A stretch of 64,000 bases of DNA from NAT127 sp034717695 (GTDB taxonomy: Bacteria > Pseudomonadota > Gammaproteobacteria > Pseudomonadales > Porticoccaceae): positions 1-64,000 of the forward strand of contig JAYELS010000070.1 of assembly GCA_034717695.1 (NCBI GenBank). Direction: 5' to 3'. Under the pieces are notes generated by a model. It did not search any database. It worked only from the letters and a program-made list of their open reading frames with translations, and was not told the DNA's origin. Shown here piece by piece: positions 33,608 through 43,000 of this stretch. How positions within the stretch are numbered: the stretch's first letter is position 1; every line of letters begins with the position of its first letter. Both the position numbers and the translations under genes were made by a program.

Positions 33608-34351
33608 TTAAGCCATGTACATGCCGCCGTTGACGTGGATGGTCTCGCCGGTGATATAGCCGCCGTTATCCCCCGCCAGGAAGGCGACGATGGCCGCGAT
33701 TTCCTCCGGTTTGCCGAGCCGCGCGAGGGGAATCTGGGTCAGCAGGGTCTCCTTGTGGGCATCCGGCAGGTCGCGGGTCATGTCGGTGTCGATGAAGCCC
33801 GGCGCCACCGTATTGACAGTGATGTTCCGGGATCCGAGCTCCCGGGCCAGGGCCCGGGAAAAGCCGCCAACCCCCGCCTTGGTGGCGGCGTAGTTGGACT
33901 GGCCGGCATTGCCCATGGCACCCACCACCGAGCTGATATTGATGATCCGCCCCCAGCGCGCCTTGGTCATGGCGCGCACCGCCTGGCGGCACAGCCGGTA
34001 GATGGCATTGAGGTTGGTGTCGATCACATCGAACCACTCCTCGTCCTTCATGCGCATGAGGATGTTGTCCTTGGTGATGCCGGCGTTGTTCACCAGGATC
34101 AGCGGCGGGCCGAACTCGTCCTCGATGGCCTTGAGCACGCCGGCGACGGAGTCGTTGCTGGTGACATCGAGCACCATGCCCCGCCCCTTGATACCCTTGG
34201 CGGCCAGGCGCTCGGTGATTTTCGCCGCCCCGGCCTCGCTGGTGGCGGTGCCCACCACGGTGGCGCCCTGCTCGCCGAGAAGATCGGCAATGGCCGCGCC
34301 AATACCCCGGCTGGCGCCGGTCACCAATGCAATTTTTTCATTAAGACTCAT
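33608..34351 (-). CDS. fabG: 3-oxoacyl-ACP reductase
   Basis: The 247-residue SDR enzyme reduces 3-oxoacyl-ACP with NADPH in fatty acid elongation. The cofactor motif TGASRGIG, the NNAG motif (VNNAGITKDN), the catalytic serine in INISSVVG and the YAATKAG tyrosine/lysine pair are all present. GGAG precedes the ATG by eight bases. It follows fabD by 14 nt. Confidence 0.97.
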   Translation of the reverse strand: MSLNEKIALVTGASRGIGAAIADLLGEQGATVVGTATSEAGAAKITERLAAKGIKGRGMVLDVTSNDSVAGVLKAIEDEFGPPLILVNNAGITKDNILMRMKDEEWFDVIDTNLNAIYRLCRQAVRAMTKARWGRIINISSVVGAMGNAGQSNYAATKAGVGGFSRALARELGSRNITVNTVAPGFIDTDMTRDLPDAHKETLLTQIPLARLGKPEEIAAIVAFLAGDNGGYITGETIHVNGGMYMA

Positions 34352-34365
34352 TGCTAACTCCTTGT

Positions 34366-35307
34366 TTACTTTGTGGACGACAGCGCTTCTTCAAGGCTTG
34401 CACTGTCCTCCGTGGCGTACACGGCGAGGTTCTTGTCGATGCGCTTGGCGAGGCCGCTCACCACCTTGCCGGCACCGCACTCCACCAGGGTGGTGATGCC
34501 CATGTCCACCATGGCCTTGATGCAGTCCACCCACAATACCGGGTTGTGGATCTGCTCGATCATCCGCTCCTTGATGACCTCCGGATCGTGCTCCACCCGG
34601 GCATGGACGTTGTGGACCACGGGGATTGCCGGGGCATTGAACGGGGTGGCGCGGATATGGGCCGCGAGACGATCGCCGGCGGGCTTCATCAGTGAGGTGT
34701 GAAACGGCGCGCTCACCGGCAGCGGCAGGGCGCGCTTGGCACCGGCGGCCTTCAGGGCTTCCACCGCGCGACCGACGGCGGCGGCATCGCCTGCAATCAC
34801 CACCTGGCCGGGTGAATTGTAGTTCACCGCCGACACCACACCGCCCTGGGCGGACTCGGCACAAATGTCGCGAATCACCTGATCGTCGAGCCCCATGACG
34901 GCGGCCATGGCCCCCTCCCCCGCCGGTACCGCCTCCTGCATGAAGGCACCGCGCATCCGCACCAGCTTCACCGCATCGGCGAATGCCACGGTGCCATTGC
35001 ACACCAGGGCCGACCACTCACCGAGGCTGTGGCCCGCCATCAGCGCCGGGACGGCGCCGCCCCGCGCCTCCCAAACCCGCCACAGGGCCACGCTGGCGGT
35101 GAGCAACAGGGGCTGGGTGCGCTCGGTGAGGTTGATGTCCTCCTGCTGGCCGTTCTGGGACAGATCCCAAAGATCGTAGCCAAGCACCGCCGACGCTTCT
35201 TCGAAGGTGGCGCCGATCAGCGGATGCTGCCCGGCGAGTTCGGCCAGCATGCCGATTTTCTGGGAGCCCTGACCGGGGAAGATAAAGGCAAGATCGGTTT
35301 TTTTCAT
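34366..35307 (-). CDS. fabD: Malonyl-CoA:ACP transacylase
   Basis: The 313-residue enzyme transfers malonyl from CoA to ACP. It has the N-terminal FPGQGSQ motif, the active serine in GHSLGEW near residue 92, the arginine in RMRGAFMQ and the catalytic histidine in APFHTSLM near 200. It sits between plsX (46 nt upstream) and fabG. Confidence 0.97.
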   Translation of the reverse strand: MKKTDLAFIFPGQGSQKIGMLAELAGQHPLIGATFEEASAVLGYDLWDLSQNGQQEDINLTERTQPLLLTASVALWRVWEARGGAVPALMAGHSLGEWSALVCNGTVAFADAVKLVRMRGAFMQEAVPAGEGAMAAVMGLDDQVIRDICAESAQGGVVSAVNYNSPGQVVIAGDAAAVGRAVEALKAAGAKRALPLPVSAPFHTSLMKPAGDRLAAHIRATPFNAPAIPVVHNVHARVEHDPEVIKERMIEQIHNPVLWVDCIKAMVDMGITTLVECGAGKVVSGLAKRIDKNLAVYATEDSASLEEALSSTK

Positions 35308-35353
35308 GGTTCACCTGTCAGTAGGAATTCAAACCTGGCGGGACTGGCCGCCG

Positions 35354-36385
35354 TCACTGGGCCGCCGGCGGGAGATGGCGGGCGATTCGACTCGGGAGTT
35401 GCTGGCGGGCGGCGGTGATGGCCACCTCCAGGGCGTGGCCAAAGCCCGCCTCGCTGGCACCGCCATGACTCTTCACCACCACGCCGTCAAGCCCCAGGAG
35501 GCTCGCGCCATTGTAGCGGGAAGGATCGATCCCGGCGGCGAAACGGGCAAGGGCCCGCCGCGCCAGCAGCGCCCCGAGGCGACCGGCCAGGGAGGCGGAC
35601 AGGCTGTCCCGCAGCAGGGTGGCGATCATGCGGGCAACCCCCTCGCTGGATTTGAGGGCGACATTGCCGACAAAACCGTCGCAGACGATGATGTCGAAGT
35701 CGCCGGAATAGATGCCGTCCCCCTCGACAAAGCCGCGGTAGTTGAGCCCCCCGTCCGCCGCCAGCCGCAGGGCCGCCTCCCGCACCACCTCGCCGCCCTT
35801 GCTTTCCTCCTGCCCGACATTGAGAAGCCCCACCCGGGGACTGGCAAGGCCGTCCACCACCTGGGCCATGGCGCTCGCCATCCGGGCGAACTGCACCAGC
35901 TGGTCGGCATCGCAGTCGATATTGGCACCCATGTCCAGCAGGTAGGCGCGCCCCCCCAGGGTGGGCACGGCGGTACAGATGGCGGGCCGTTCGATACCGG
36001 GCAGGCGACCCACCAGAACCATGCCCATGGCCATCAGCGCGCCGGTGTTGCCGGCACTGACGCAGGCATCCGCGGCGCCATCGGCCACCGCTTTCAGGGC
36101 GTGCCACAGGGAGGAATCCCGCTTGCGGCGCAGCGCCTGGGCGGGTTTCTCGTCCATGGCGACGGCATCGGGACAGTGCACCAGCTCGACGCGGTCGCGC
36201 AGCGGCGCCGGGGAATGGACAAGGAGGGATTGGAGAAGGGGCTCGACAACGGATGCGTCGCCAAAGAGCCGAAGGCGGAGGTCGGAATGGCGCTTCAGGA
36301 CATCGATCGCGGAGGGCACCGTGAGACGGGGACCTAAGTCCCCGCCCATGGCATCAACCGCCAGACAGCAACTGTCTGTCAGCAA
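35354..36385 (-). CDS. plsX: Phosphate acyltransferase PlsX
   Basis: The 343-residue enzyme converts acyl-ACP to acyl-phosphate for phospholipid synthesis. Family motifs include AVDAMGGDLGP at the N-terminus, SAGNTGALM near residue 95, LLDMGANIDC, and VCDGFVGN. No ATG or GTG lies before the conserved AVDAMGGD block; the best start is the TTG at 36385, only 5 nt after the rpmF stop. This implies translational coupling to rpmF. Confidence 0.95.
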   Translation of the reverse strand: MLTDSCCLAVDAMGGDLGPRLTVPSAIDVLKRHSDLRLRLFGDASVVEPLLQSLLVHSPAPLRDRVELVHCPDAVAMDEKPAQALRRKRDSSLWHALKAVADGAADACVSAGNTGALMAMGMVLVGRLPGIERPAICTAVPTLGGRAYLLDMGANIDCDADQLVQFARMASAMAQVVDGLASPRVGLLNVGQEESKGGEVVREAALRLAADGGLNYRGFVEGDGIYSGDFDIIVCDGFVGNVALKSSEGVARMIATLLRDSLSASLAGRLGALLARRALARFAAGIDPSRYNGASLLGLDGVVVKSHGGASEAGFGHALEVAITAARQQLPSRIARHLPPAAQ

Positions 36386-36390
36386 GCGGA

Positions 36391-36570
36391 TCAGTCGTCG
36401 TTGGACTCGACAACCTTACGGCCGCGGTAGAACCCGTCGGCGCTCATGTGGTGACGGCGGTGCTTCTCGCCACTGACCTGATCCACCGACAGGGTGGGGC
36501 CGGTCAGGGCGTCGTGGGAACGGCGCATGCCGCGCTTGGAACGGGTGGTACGATCTTGTTGAACAGCCAT
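36391..36570 (-). CDS. rpmF: 50S ribosomal protein L32
   Basis: This short gene encodes 59 residues beginning MAVQQDRTTRSKRGMRRSHD and containing LTGPTLSVD and GEKHRRHHMSADGFYRGRKV. This is the L32 pattern of gammaproteobacteria, without the zinc-binding cysteine pairs of some other L32 forms. AGGAG lies six bases upstream of the ATG. It sits between yceD and plsX, its usual position. Confidence 0.97.
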   Translation of the reverse strand: MAVQQDRTTRSKRGMRRSHDALTGPTLSVDQVSGEKHRRHHMSADGFYRGRKVVESNDD

Positions 36571-36606
36571 TTTTCACTCCTGTGCTTTCGCACTTGTCAC
36601 TGGCAG

Positions 36607-37131
36607 TTATTGCCTGGTTTTCAACTGCGCCAAAATTCCGAAAGGATTCTCCGCAGAGTCCGAAACATCTCCGGTGGAATAGGAGCCCTTGGCCCGGCAC
36701 TCATCCGTATCGTGGTAGGCCACGAGGGGCAATGCCAGGAGGAGCTCATCCTCCACCATGTCGTACAGGTCGGCGGCGTCGGAGTCGACAATCCAGGGGG
36801 CCAGCCGCTTGGGCAGCTTCCCGGCCTGCTCTTCATCCCACACGATGCCAAGGTGCGACTCGCCAGCGAGGCGGATATCCACCGGGTTCAGGCAGCGCTG
36901 GCACTCCAGGGAAACCCCAAGCGCCACCTTGCCCGCCACAGCGGAATGGCCATCCTCATCGCGCTCGAACCGCAACTCGACATGCCCGACCTCCTCCATG
37001 GCCACCACGGCGCCCGCCAACCGCGACATCTGCGCAGTGGGAACGTCGCCGCTCAGGGTGGTCCCCTGGGCTACCAGCTTGCGGGGGTCCACCTGGCGGG
37101 GCAGCAGCTTCCGCTCGGGGGGGGTCGACAT
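36607..37131 (-). CDS. yceD: YceD (DUF177) protein
   Basis: The 174-residue protein is of the YceD/DUF177 family, linked to 23S rRNA accumulation and always found next to rpmF. The conserved VSLECQRCLNPVDI region holds the CxxC pair near residue 75, followed by the acidic LYDMVEDELLLALPLVAYHD block. The promoter TTGACA-17-TAGAAT ends only nine bases before the ATG, so the mRNA should have almost no leader. Confidence 0.93.
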   Translation of the reverse strand: MSTPPERKLLPRQVDPRKLVAQGTTLSGDVPTAQMSRLAGAVVAMEEVGHVELRFERDEDGHSAVAGKVALGVSLECQRCLNPVDIRLAGESHLGIVWDEEQAGKLPKRLAPWIVDSDAADLYDMVEDELLLALPLVAYHDTDECRAKGSYSTGDVSDSAENPFGILAQLKTRQ

Positions 37132-37140
37132 AGGCGCGCA

Positions 37141-37169
37141 ATTCTAGGGACATGCCATGGCCCTGTCAA
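37141..37169 (-). promoter_or_regulatory. Near-perfect sigma70 promoter of the yceD-rpmF-plsX-fab operon
   Basis: On the minus strand, TTGACA (37169-37164), a 17-nt spacer and TAGAAT (37146-37141). It drives the ribosomal protein and fatty acid genes. The start codon is at 37131, implying a start site within a few bases of the AUG. Confidence 0.88.
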
Positions 37170-37299
37170 AAAATATTGAGCGTTAACAGGCATTTTCGCC
37201 AACTTTGCGCCATGGGAGGGGGCATTCCCACCCTCGACTGGCGAACTGCCCGAGATTCGGCGGATAATCGCCCGCCGCAAACCCACCCGAGACGCCCCC

Positions 37300-37881
37300 A
37301 TGGCTGCCCCCCTCGTCCTCGCCTCCTCCTCCCCCTACCGCAAGGCCCTGCTGGCGCGGCTCGGCCTGCCCTTTGTCGCGGTGAGCCCGGACACCGACGA
37401 AACACCCCTCCCCGGCGAGCCGGGGCAATCCCTCGCCGAGCGCCTCGCGGTGTGCAAGGCGGGGGCCCTGTCGGAGGATTATCCCGAGCAGCTGATCATC
37501 GGCTCCGACCAGGTGGCAGTGCTCGACAAGGGGATTATCGGCAAGCCCGGCGATCCCGACACCGCCTTCGAGCAATTGCGCCGCCAGTCGGGCCAGACGG
37601 TCAGGTTCTACACCAGCGTGGCGGTGCTCGACAGCGCCAACGGTCGCTACCAGCTCGCCACCGACAAAACCCTGGTCACCTTTCGCACCCTCTCGGACGA
37701 TGAAATCCGCCGCTATCTGGCTCGGGAAGCGCCCTACGACTGTGCCGGCAGCTTCAAGATGGAGGGCCTCGGCATCGCCCTCTTTCGCCAGATTGAAAGC
37801 CTCGATCCCACCGCACTGATGGGGCTGCCACTGATCGCCCTGGCCCGCTTGCTGCGGGAGTTCGGGGTATCGGCGATCTGA
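37300..37881 (+). CDS. Maf-family nucleotide pyrophosphatase (YceF type)
   Basis: The 193-residue Maf protein hydrolyses non-canonical or modified nucleoside triphosphates. The N-terminal SSSPYRK motif, the catalytic GSDQV, the YTSVAV strand and CAGSFKMEGLG are all present. The latter two patterns fit the YceF subgroup (7-methyl-GTP pyrophosphatase) rather than the dTTP/UTP-specific YhdE subgroup. It is divergent from yceD, as in other gammaproteobacteria. Confidence 0.92.
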   Translation: MAAPLVLASSSPYRKALLARLGLPFVAVSPDTDETPLPGEPGQSLAERLAVCKAGALSEDYPEQLIIGSDQVAVLDKGIIGKPGDPDTAFEQLRRQSGQTVRFYTSVAVLDSANGRYQLATDKTLVTFRTLSDDEIRRYLAREAPYDCAGSFKMEGLGIALFRQIESLDPTALMGLPLIALARLLREFGVSAI

Positions 37882-37901
37882 GCCCCTATAAAAGGCAGGA
37901 G

Positions 37902-38552
37902 CTATAAAAGACTGGAAAGAATGTCGGGGAAGCGGTCCACCGCCGCCACCAGCCCGTAGGGGTGCAGCCGCGACACCGAGTGGGCGCCGTAGCTCACCGC
38001 GATGCGCGGCACCCCGGCCCGCCTGGCCATGGCCATGTCGAATTCCGTGTCCCCCACCATCAGCGCCTCCGTCGGCGCCCGCCCGAACTCGGCGAGCAGC
38101 TCCCTGAGCATCAGCGGGTCGGGCTTCGAGGCGGTCTCGTCGGCGCAACGGCTGGCGTGGAAAAAATCCGCAAGCCCATGGCCCACAACCACCCGGTCGT
38201 AGCCGCGGCGGCTCTTGCCGGTGGCGACGGCGAGCAGATAACCCGCCTCCCGCAACTGGACGAGACTGTCCATCACCCCCGGGTAGAAGGGCGCGGGCTC
38301 CCGGTCGAGGGCGGCATAGTGGCGGGAGTAGCTCTCCCGAAGCGCCGCGAGCTCACCACCATCGAGGGCGGGAAACAGCGCCGCAAGGGCCTCCCCGAGA
38401 CCGAGCCCGATCACTTCCCGCCCCGCCTCCGGCGTCGGGGGAGGCAGCCCCCTGTCCCTGGCGGACAACTGCAGGCACTCAACGATACGGGCCAGGGAAT
38501 CGGACAGGGTGCCATCCCAGTCGAAGATCAACAGCGCGGGGCGGACGCTCAC
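37902..38552 (-). CDS. HAD-IA hydrolase, phosphoglycolate phosphatase-like
   Basis: The 216-residue phosphatase has motif I FDWDGTLSDS, motif II in LAVATGKSRRG, the motif III lysine in TASKPDPLML and motif IV VGDTEFDMAMA. A helical cap between motifs I and II makes it subclass IA. The substrate is not determinable. It overlaps the rluC stop by 4 bp, so the two genes are translationally coupled, as is usual in pseudomonads. Confidence 0.92.
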   Translation of the reverse strand: MSVRPALLIFDWDGTLSDSLARIVECLQLSARDRGLPPPTPEAGREVIGLGLGEALAALFPALDGGELAALRESYSRHYAALDREPAPFYPGVMDSLVQLREAGYLLAVATGKSRRGYDRVVVGHGLADFFHASRCADETASKPDPLMLRELLAEFGRAPTEALMVGDTEFDMAMARRAGVPRIAVSYGAHSVSRLHPYGLVAAVDRFPDILSSLL

Positions 38553-39493
38553 GGCAGGCGCTCCAGGAAGTGGGCGAGGTCATCCGGCAGGGGCGATTCC
38601 ACGGTGATCGCCTCCCCCGAGGGATCGACAAAGCGCAGCCGGTGGGCGTGGAGAAACATGCGCTTGAGCCCCGCCGCCCGGGCCCGGTCGTTGTCCTCGT
38701 CGCGACCGTACTTGTCGTCCCCGAGCAACGGATGGCCCGCCAACTGGCAGTGCACCCGGATCTGGTGGGTACGGCCGGTTTCGAGCCCCACCTCCAACAG
38801 GGTGGCGGCGGCAAAGCGCTTCACCACGCGGAAGTGGGTCACCGCCTGCTTGCCCGCCACATCGGCGCGGACGATACGCTCGCCGTCACCCACGGTGGTT
38901 TTCAGCAGGGGGGCGTCGATGCGATCGAGGCCCTTGGGCCAGCTGCCCACTACCAGGCAGAGGTAGGTCTTGGTCACCTGACCCTCCCGGAGGGCCTGTT
39001 GCAGATGCCGGAGCATCGAGCGCTTGCGGGCCACCAGCAGGCATCCGGAGGTGCCCCGGTCGAGGCGATGCACCAGCTCCAGGAAGGGGTCGGGGCGGGA
39101 TGCCCGTAGGGCCTCGATCAACCCCAGGGACACCCCGCTGCCGCCATGGACCGCAAGCCCCGCCGGCTTGTCCACCACCAGCAGGGCATCGGTTTCGAGC
39201 AGAATGCTGCCCTCCAGCAAGGTGCGCAGCCCTGCGCCCGGTACCGGCGGGGGCGGCGCATCGGCCTGGCGAATGGGCGGCACCCGCACCCGATCCCCCG
39301 GGTTCAAACGGTATTCCGGCTTGATCCGCCCCTTGTTGACCCGCACCTCGCCCTTACGCAACAGGCGGTAGATACGGGACTTGGGCACCCCCTTCAGGCG
39401 CGCCACGAGGAAGTTGTCGATGCGCTGCCCGGCCTCGTCACTGCCCACATCGAAAAACCGCACGCCGGGCAACGTGCCGGTGACTTCAACCAT
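38549..39493 (-). CDS. rluC: 23S rRNA pseudouridine synthase C
   Basis: The 314-residue enzyme converts uridines 955, 2504 and 2580 (E. coli numbering) of 23S rRNA to pseudouridine. An S4 domain leads (RIDNFLVARLKGVPKSRIYRLLRKGEV), followed by the RluA-type catalytic domain with the aspartate in VHRLDRGTSGCLL. The start is ATG 39493 (MVEVTGT), with AGGGGG upstream; the open frame beyond it is non-conserved. It is divergent from rne, the same arrangement as in E. coli. Confidence 0.95.
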   Translation of the reverse strand: MVEVTGTLPGVRFFDVGSDEAGQRIDNFLVARLKGVPKSRIYRLLRKGEVRVNKGRIKPEYRLNPGDRVRVPPIRQADAPPPPVPGAGLRTLLEGSILLETDALLVVDKPAGLAVHGGSGVSLGLIEALRASRPDPFLELVHRLDRGTSGCLLVARKRSMLRHLQQALREGQVTKTYLCLVVGSWPKGLDRIDAPLLKTTVGDGERIVRADVAGKQAVTHFRVVKRFAAATLLEVGLETGRTHQIRVHCQLAGHPLLGDDKYGRDEDNDRARAAGLKRMFLHAHRLRFVDPSGEAITVESPLPDDLAHFLERLP

Positions 39494-40049
39494 TGACCCA
39501 ACCCCCTGCCAAGAGGCGGCGATTCTACCAGCCGCGCGCATTTTATCGATACCGCACAAAGGACTTTCTATGTCATTGATGGAAAAGAGAAACCTTGCTA
39601 TGCTTGCGCGGCCGTGCGGACCCCGACCCCTAGATAGCCGGATTTTGCAGGCGCGGCAGGCAACACTCCGTTGCCAGGAATGAGTTATCCCGGGCTTTGT
39701 CACCGTGACGAAGCCCTCCCCAGCAACCTCGCCGATATCGCAGCGTTGCCACAAGAGACACTGAACAAGGTTTACCAGGAATTCCGCATGCCGGCCCGGC
39801 CGTCACAGCCAAGCGCGGCGTTTCCCGTCCACGGGACCGTCCGGCCGCCCCGGCATCAGCATTACAGGATGACGTCGTCAATTTATCTATCCACTGGATA
39901 TAGTTCGATGAATAAAGGCAGAAATATCAGGAAGCTACCCTAGCCGCCCGGCGCGCACGCCCCGGCCTGTCCCTTTTTCTGCCCCTGAACCTCCACATCA
40001 GTGTTTGTGGCATCGGTGCGGTCCTCGTGCAATAACAGGACAACATACG
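39494..40049 (+). other. Long rne leader region
   Basis: The 556-bp gap between the divergent rluC and rne genes holds the rne promoter at 39576-39604 and about 440 nt of 5' untranslated leader. Short frames inside lack ribosome sites and codon bias. In E. coli a structured leader of about 360 nt lets RNase E trim its own mRNA, so an equivalent role is likely. I could not fold it reliably. Confidence 0.7.
39576..39604 (+). promoter_or_regulatory. Probable rne promoter
   Basis: TTGATG (39576-39581), a 17-nt spacer and TATGCT (39599-39604) form a good sigma70 promoter about 445 nt upstream of the rne start codon. Confidence 0.6.
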
Positions 40050-43000
40050 ATGAAAAGAATGTTAATCAATGCGACGCAGCCCGAAGAACTGCGTGTCGCC
40101 ATGGTCGACGGTCAGCGCCTCTATGACCTCGATATCGAAAACCGCGCCCGCGAACAGAAAAAGGCCAACATCTACAAGGGCAAGATCGCCCGGGTCGAAC
40201 CCAGCCTCGAGGCCGCCTTCGTCGACTACGGCGCCGAGCGCCACGGCTTCCTCCCCCTGAAGGAAATCGCCCGCGAATACTTCACCAAATCCCCCGGCGA
40301 CCAGGGCCGGGTGCGCATTCAGGATGTACTCAAGGAAGGCACCGAAGTCATCGTCCAGGTCGACAAGGAAGAGCGCGGCAACAAAGGCGCGGCCCTCACC
40401 ACCTTCGTCAGCCTCGCCGGCCGCTACCTGGTGCTGATGCCCAACAATCCACGCGCCGGCGGCATCTCCCGTCGCATCGAGGGGGATGAGCGCAGCGAGC
40501 TGCGGGAGGCCCTGCGGGAGCTGGAAATCCCCGACGGCATGGGCGCCATCGTGCGCACCGCCGGCATCGGCCGCACCACCGAGGAGCTGCAGTGGGACCT
40601 CGACTACCTGCTGCAGCTGTGGAACACCATCAAGACCGAGGCGGACGCCTCTTCCGCCCCCCACTTTCTGTTCCAGGAAAGCAACGTCATCATCCGCGCC
40701 ATCCGCGACTACCTGCGCCCCGACATCGGCGAGGTGATCGTCGACAGCCGCGAGGCCTACAACCTCGCCGCCGCCTTCATCCAGCAGGTGATGCCGTCCT
40801 TCTCCAGCAAGGTCAAGTTCTACCAGGACAGCATCCCCCTGTTCAACCGCTACCAGATCGAGAACCAGATCGAGACCGCTTTCATGCGGGAGGTCAAGCT
40901 CCCCTCCGGCGGCTCCATCGTCATCGACGTCACCGAGGCCCTGGTCTCCATCGACATCAACTCCTCCCGCGCCACCAAGGGCGGCGACATCGAGGAGACC
41001 GCCACCCAGACCAACCTGGAAGCCGCGGACGAGATCGCCCGCCAGCTGCGCCTGCGGGACATGGGGGGGCTGATCGTCATCGATTTCATCGACATGTCCG
41101 CCGCCAAGAACCAGCGGGAGGTGGAAAACCGCGTGCGCAAGGCCCTCGAACTGGACCGCGCCCGGGTCCAGGTGGGCCGCATCTCCCGCTTCGGCCTTCT
41201 GGAGATGTCCCGCCAGCGGCTGCGCCCCTCCCTGGAGGAGACCATCTTCAAGGTCTGCCCCCGCTGCAGCGGCCAGGGCACCATCCGCGGCACCCGCTCC
41301 CTCGCCCTGTCCATCCTGCGCCTGGTGGAAGACGAGGCCCAGAAGGAGTCGAGCGCCGAAGTCCGCGCCATCACCCCGGTGGAAGTGGCCACCTACCTGC
41401 TCAACGAAAAGCGCGCCGAAATCGCCGACATCGAGCGCCGCAACAAGCTGCGGGTCCTGGTGCTGCCCAACCCCAATATGGAAACACCCCATTACGAAGT
41501 TCAGCGCTTCCGCCAGCAGGATGAACTGGTGAGCGTGACCAGCTACAAGCTGACCGAGGAATTCACCAGCGACCCGGGCATAGAGGCCCTGGCCCCGGAG
41601 GTAGTGCCCCCGGCGCAACAGCCCGCCGTTCAACACCTGCCCCCCGCCTCCCCCGCCCCCCAGGGGCGCGCGCCCCACCCGGTGGTGGAGGAGGCACCGG
41701 CCGCTGCCGCGGCGCCCGCCCTCGCGCCGGTCAGCCCCAAGAAGGCCGGGCTGCTGCAGCGGGTCATGGGCTGGCTGAGCGGCTCCGCCCCCGCCAAGGC
41801 GGTGGAAGCCCCGCCGGAGGCCAAGCCCGAGACCAGCACCCGCACCAGCCGCGACGGCCAGCGCAGCAACAACCGCCGCGGTCGCGACCAATCGAGCGGC
41901 AATCGCCGCGGTGGCTCCCAGCGCAACCGCAACGACCGGAGCGAGCGCCAGGAACGCCCCGAGCGGGGCGAGCGCACCGAGCGTCAGGAGCGCGGCGATC
42001 GCCAGGAGCGTGGTGACCGCCAGGACCGGGGCGAACGGGCCGAGCGCGACGCCGCTCCCCGCGCCGACAACCGCGGCGACGGCAATCGTTCCGCCCCGTC
42101 CCGGGAGGAAGGCAACCGCGACAATCGCCGCGACGAGCGGGGCGGCCGGCGCCGCGACCAGCGCGCACCCCGCCCCGAGGTGGTGGAGGAACAGACCACC
42201 GACGCCGTCGTCGAGCAGGCCCAAACCGCCGCGCCCCGGGACGATCTGCCTCCCCAGCGCCCCAGCGACAAGCGCCGCGAACCCCGCCGCCGCCGTGAAC
42301 GCCACGCCATCCCCGAGGAACTGATGACCACCGTCACCGGTCTCGAAGGCGCGGTCGCCGCCGCCCCCAAGGCGGAGCAGGAAGGCGCCAGCCCCGACGA
42401 GATCGCCACCAATGAGGTCGCACCCGCGGCGGCCGACACCCGCGACAGCGAGCAAGCCACCCAAGCCCCCCAAGCCCCCAGCGCGCCAGCGGAGGAGCCG
42501 GTGGCCACCGTCGACGGCGACAGCCTCGCGCGCCAGCTGGCGGAGGACATCGAACAGTTCAGCGCACAGCGGAGCGTCGAATCCACCAGTGTCGCGCCGC
42601 CCCTGGATCTCGCCCCTGAAGCATCCGAAGCCCCCGCAGCTCCAGCCGAGGCGCCCGACATGCCGGCGCTCACCGACCCGGCAAGCAGCGCCGCTGCCGA
42701 AGAGCCCGTAGTCGAAGAGGCCAAGGCCGACGAGCCGGTAGCCGAAGAGGCCAAGGCCGAGGAGCCGGTAGCCGAGGAGCCTGTCAGCGAGGAGCCTGTC
42801 AACGAGCAGCCCGCAGCCGACGAGCCGCCGACCGCCGCACCCGAGGCCGCACCTGCCATGGCGCAACAGCCGACCAGCAATGACGGCGACAACCTGCCCG
42901 CCGACGTCCCGGCCAGCCCCCAAGCCGACGCCGAGATCCCCCCGGTCAGCCAGGCACCGGCGGAACCACCCCGGGAGCCCCAGCCCGCGACGGTCGCCAC

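Noticed and set aside
39671..39943. A short frame of 90 codons in the rne leader
   Set aside because: No ribosome site, no codon bias and no recognisable motif; it is more likely leader RNA.
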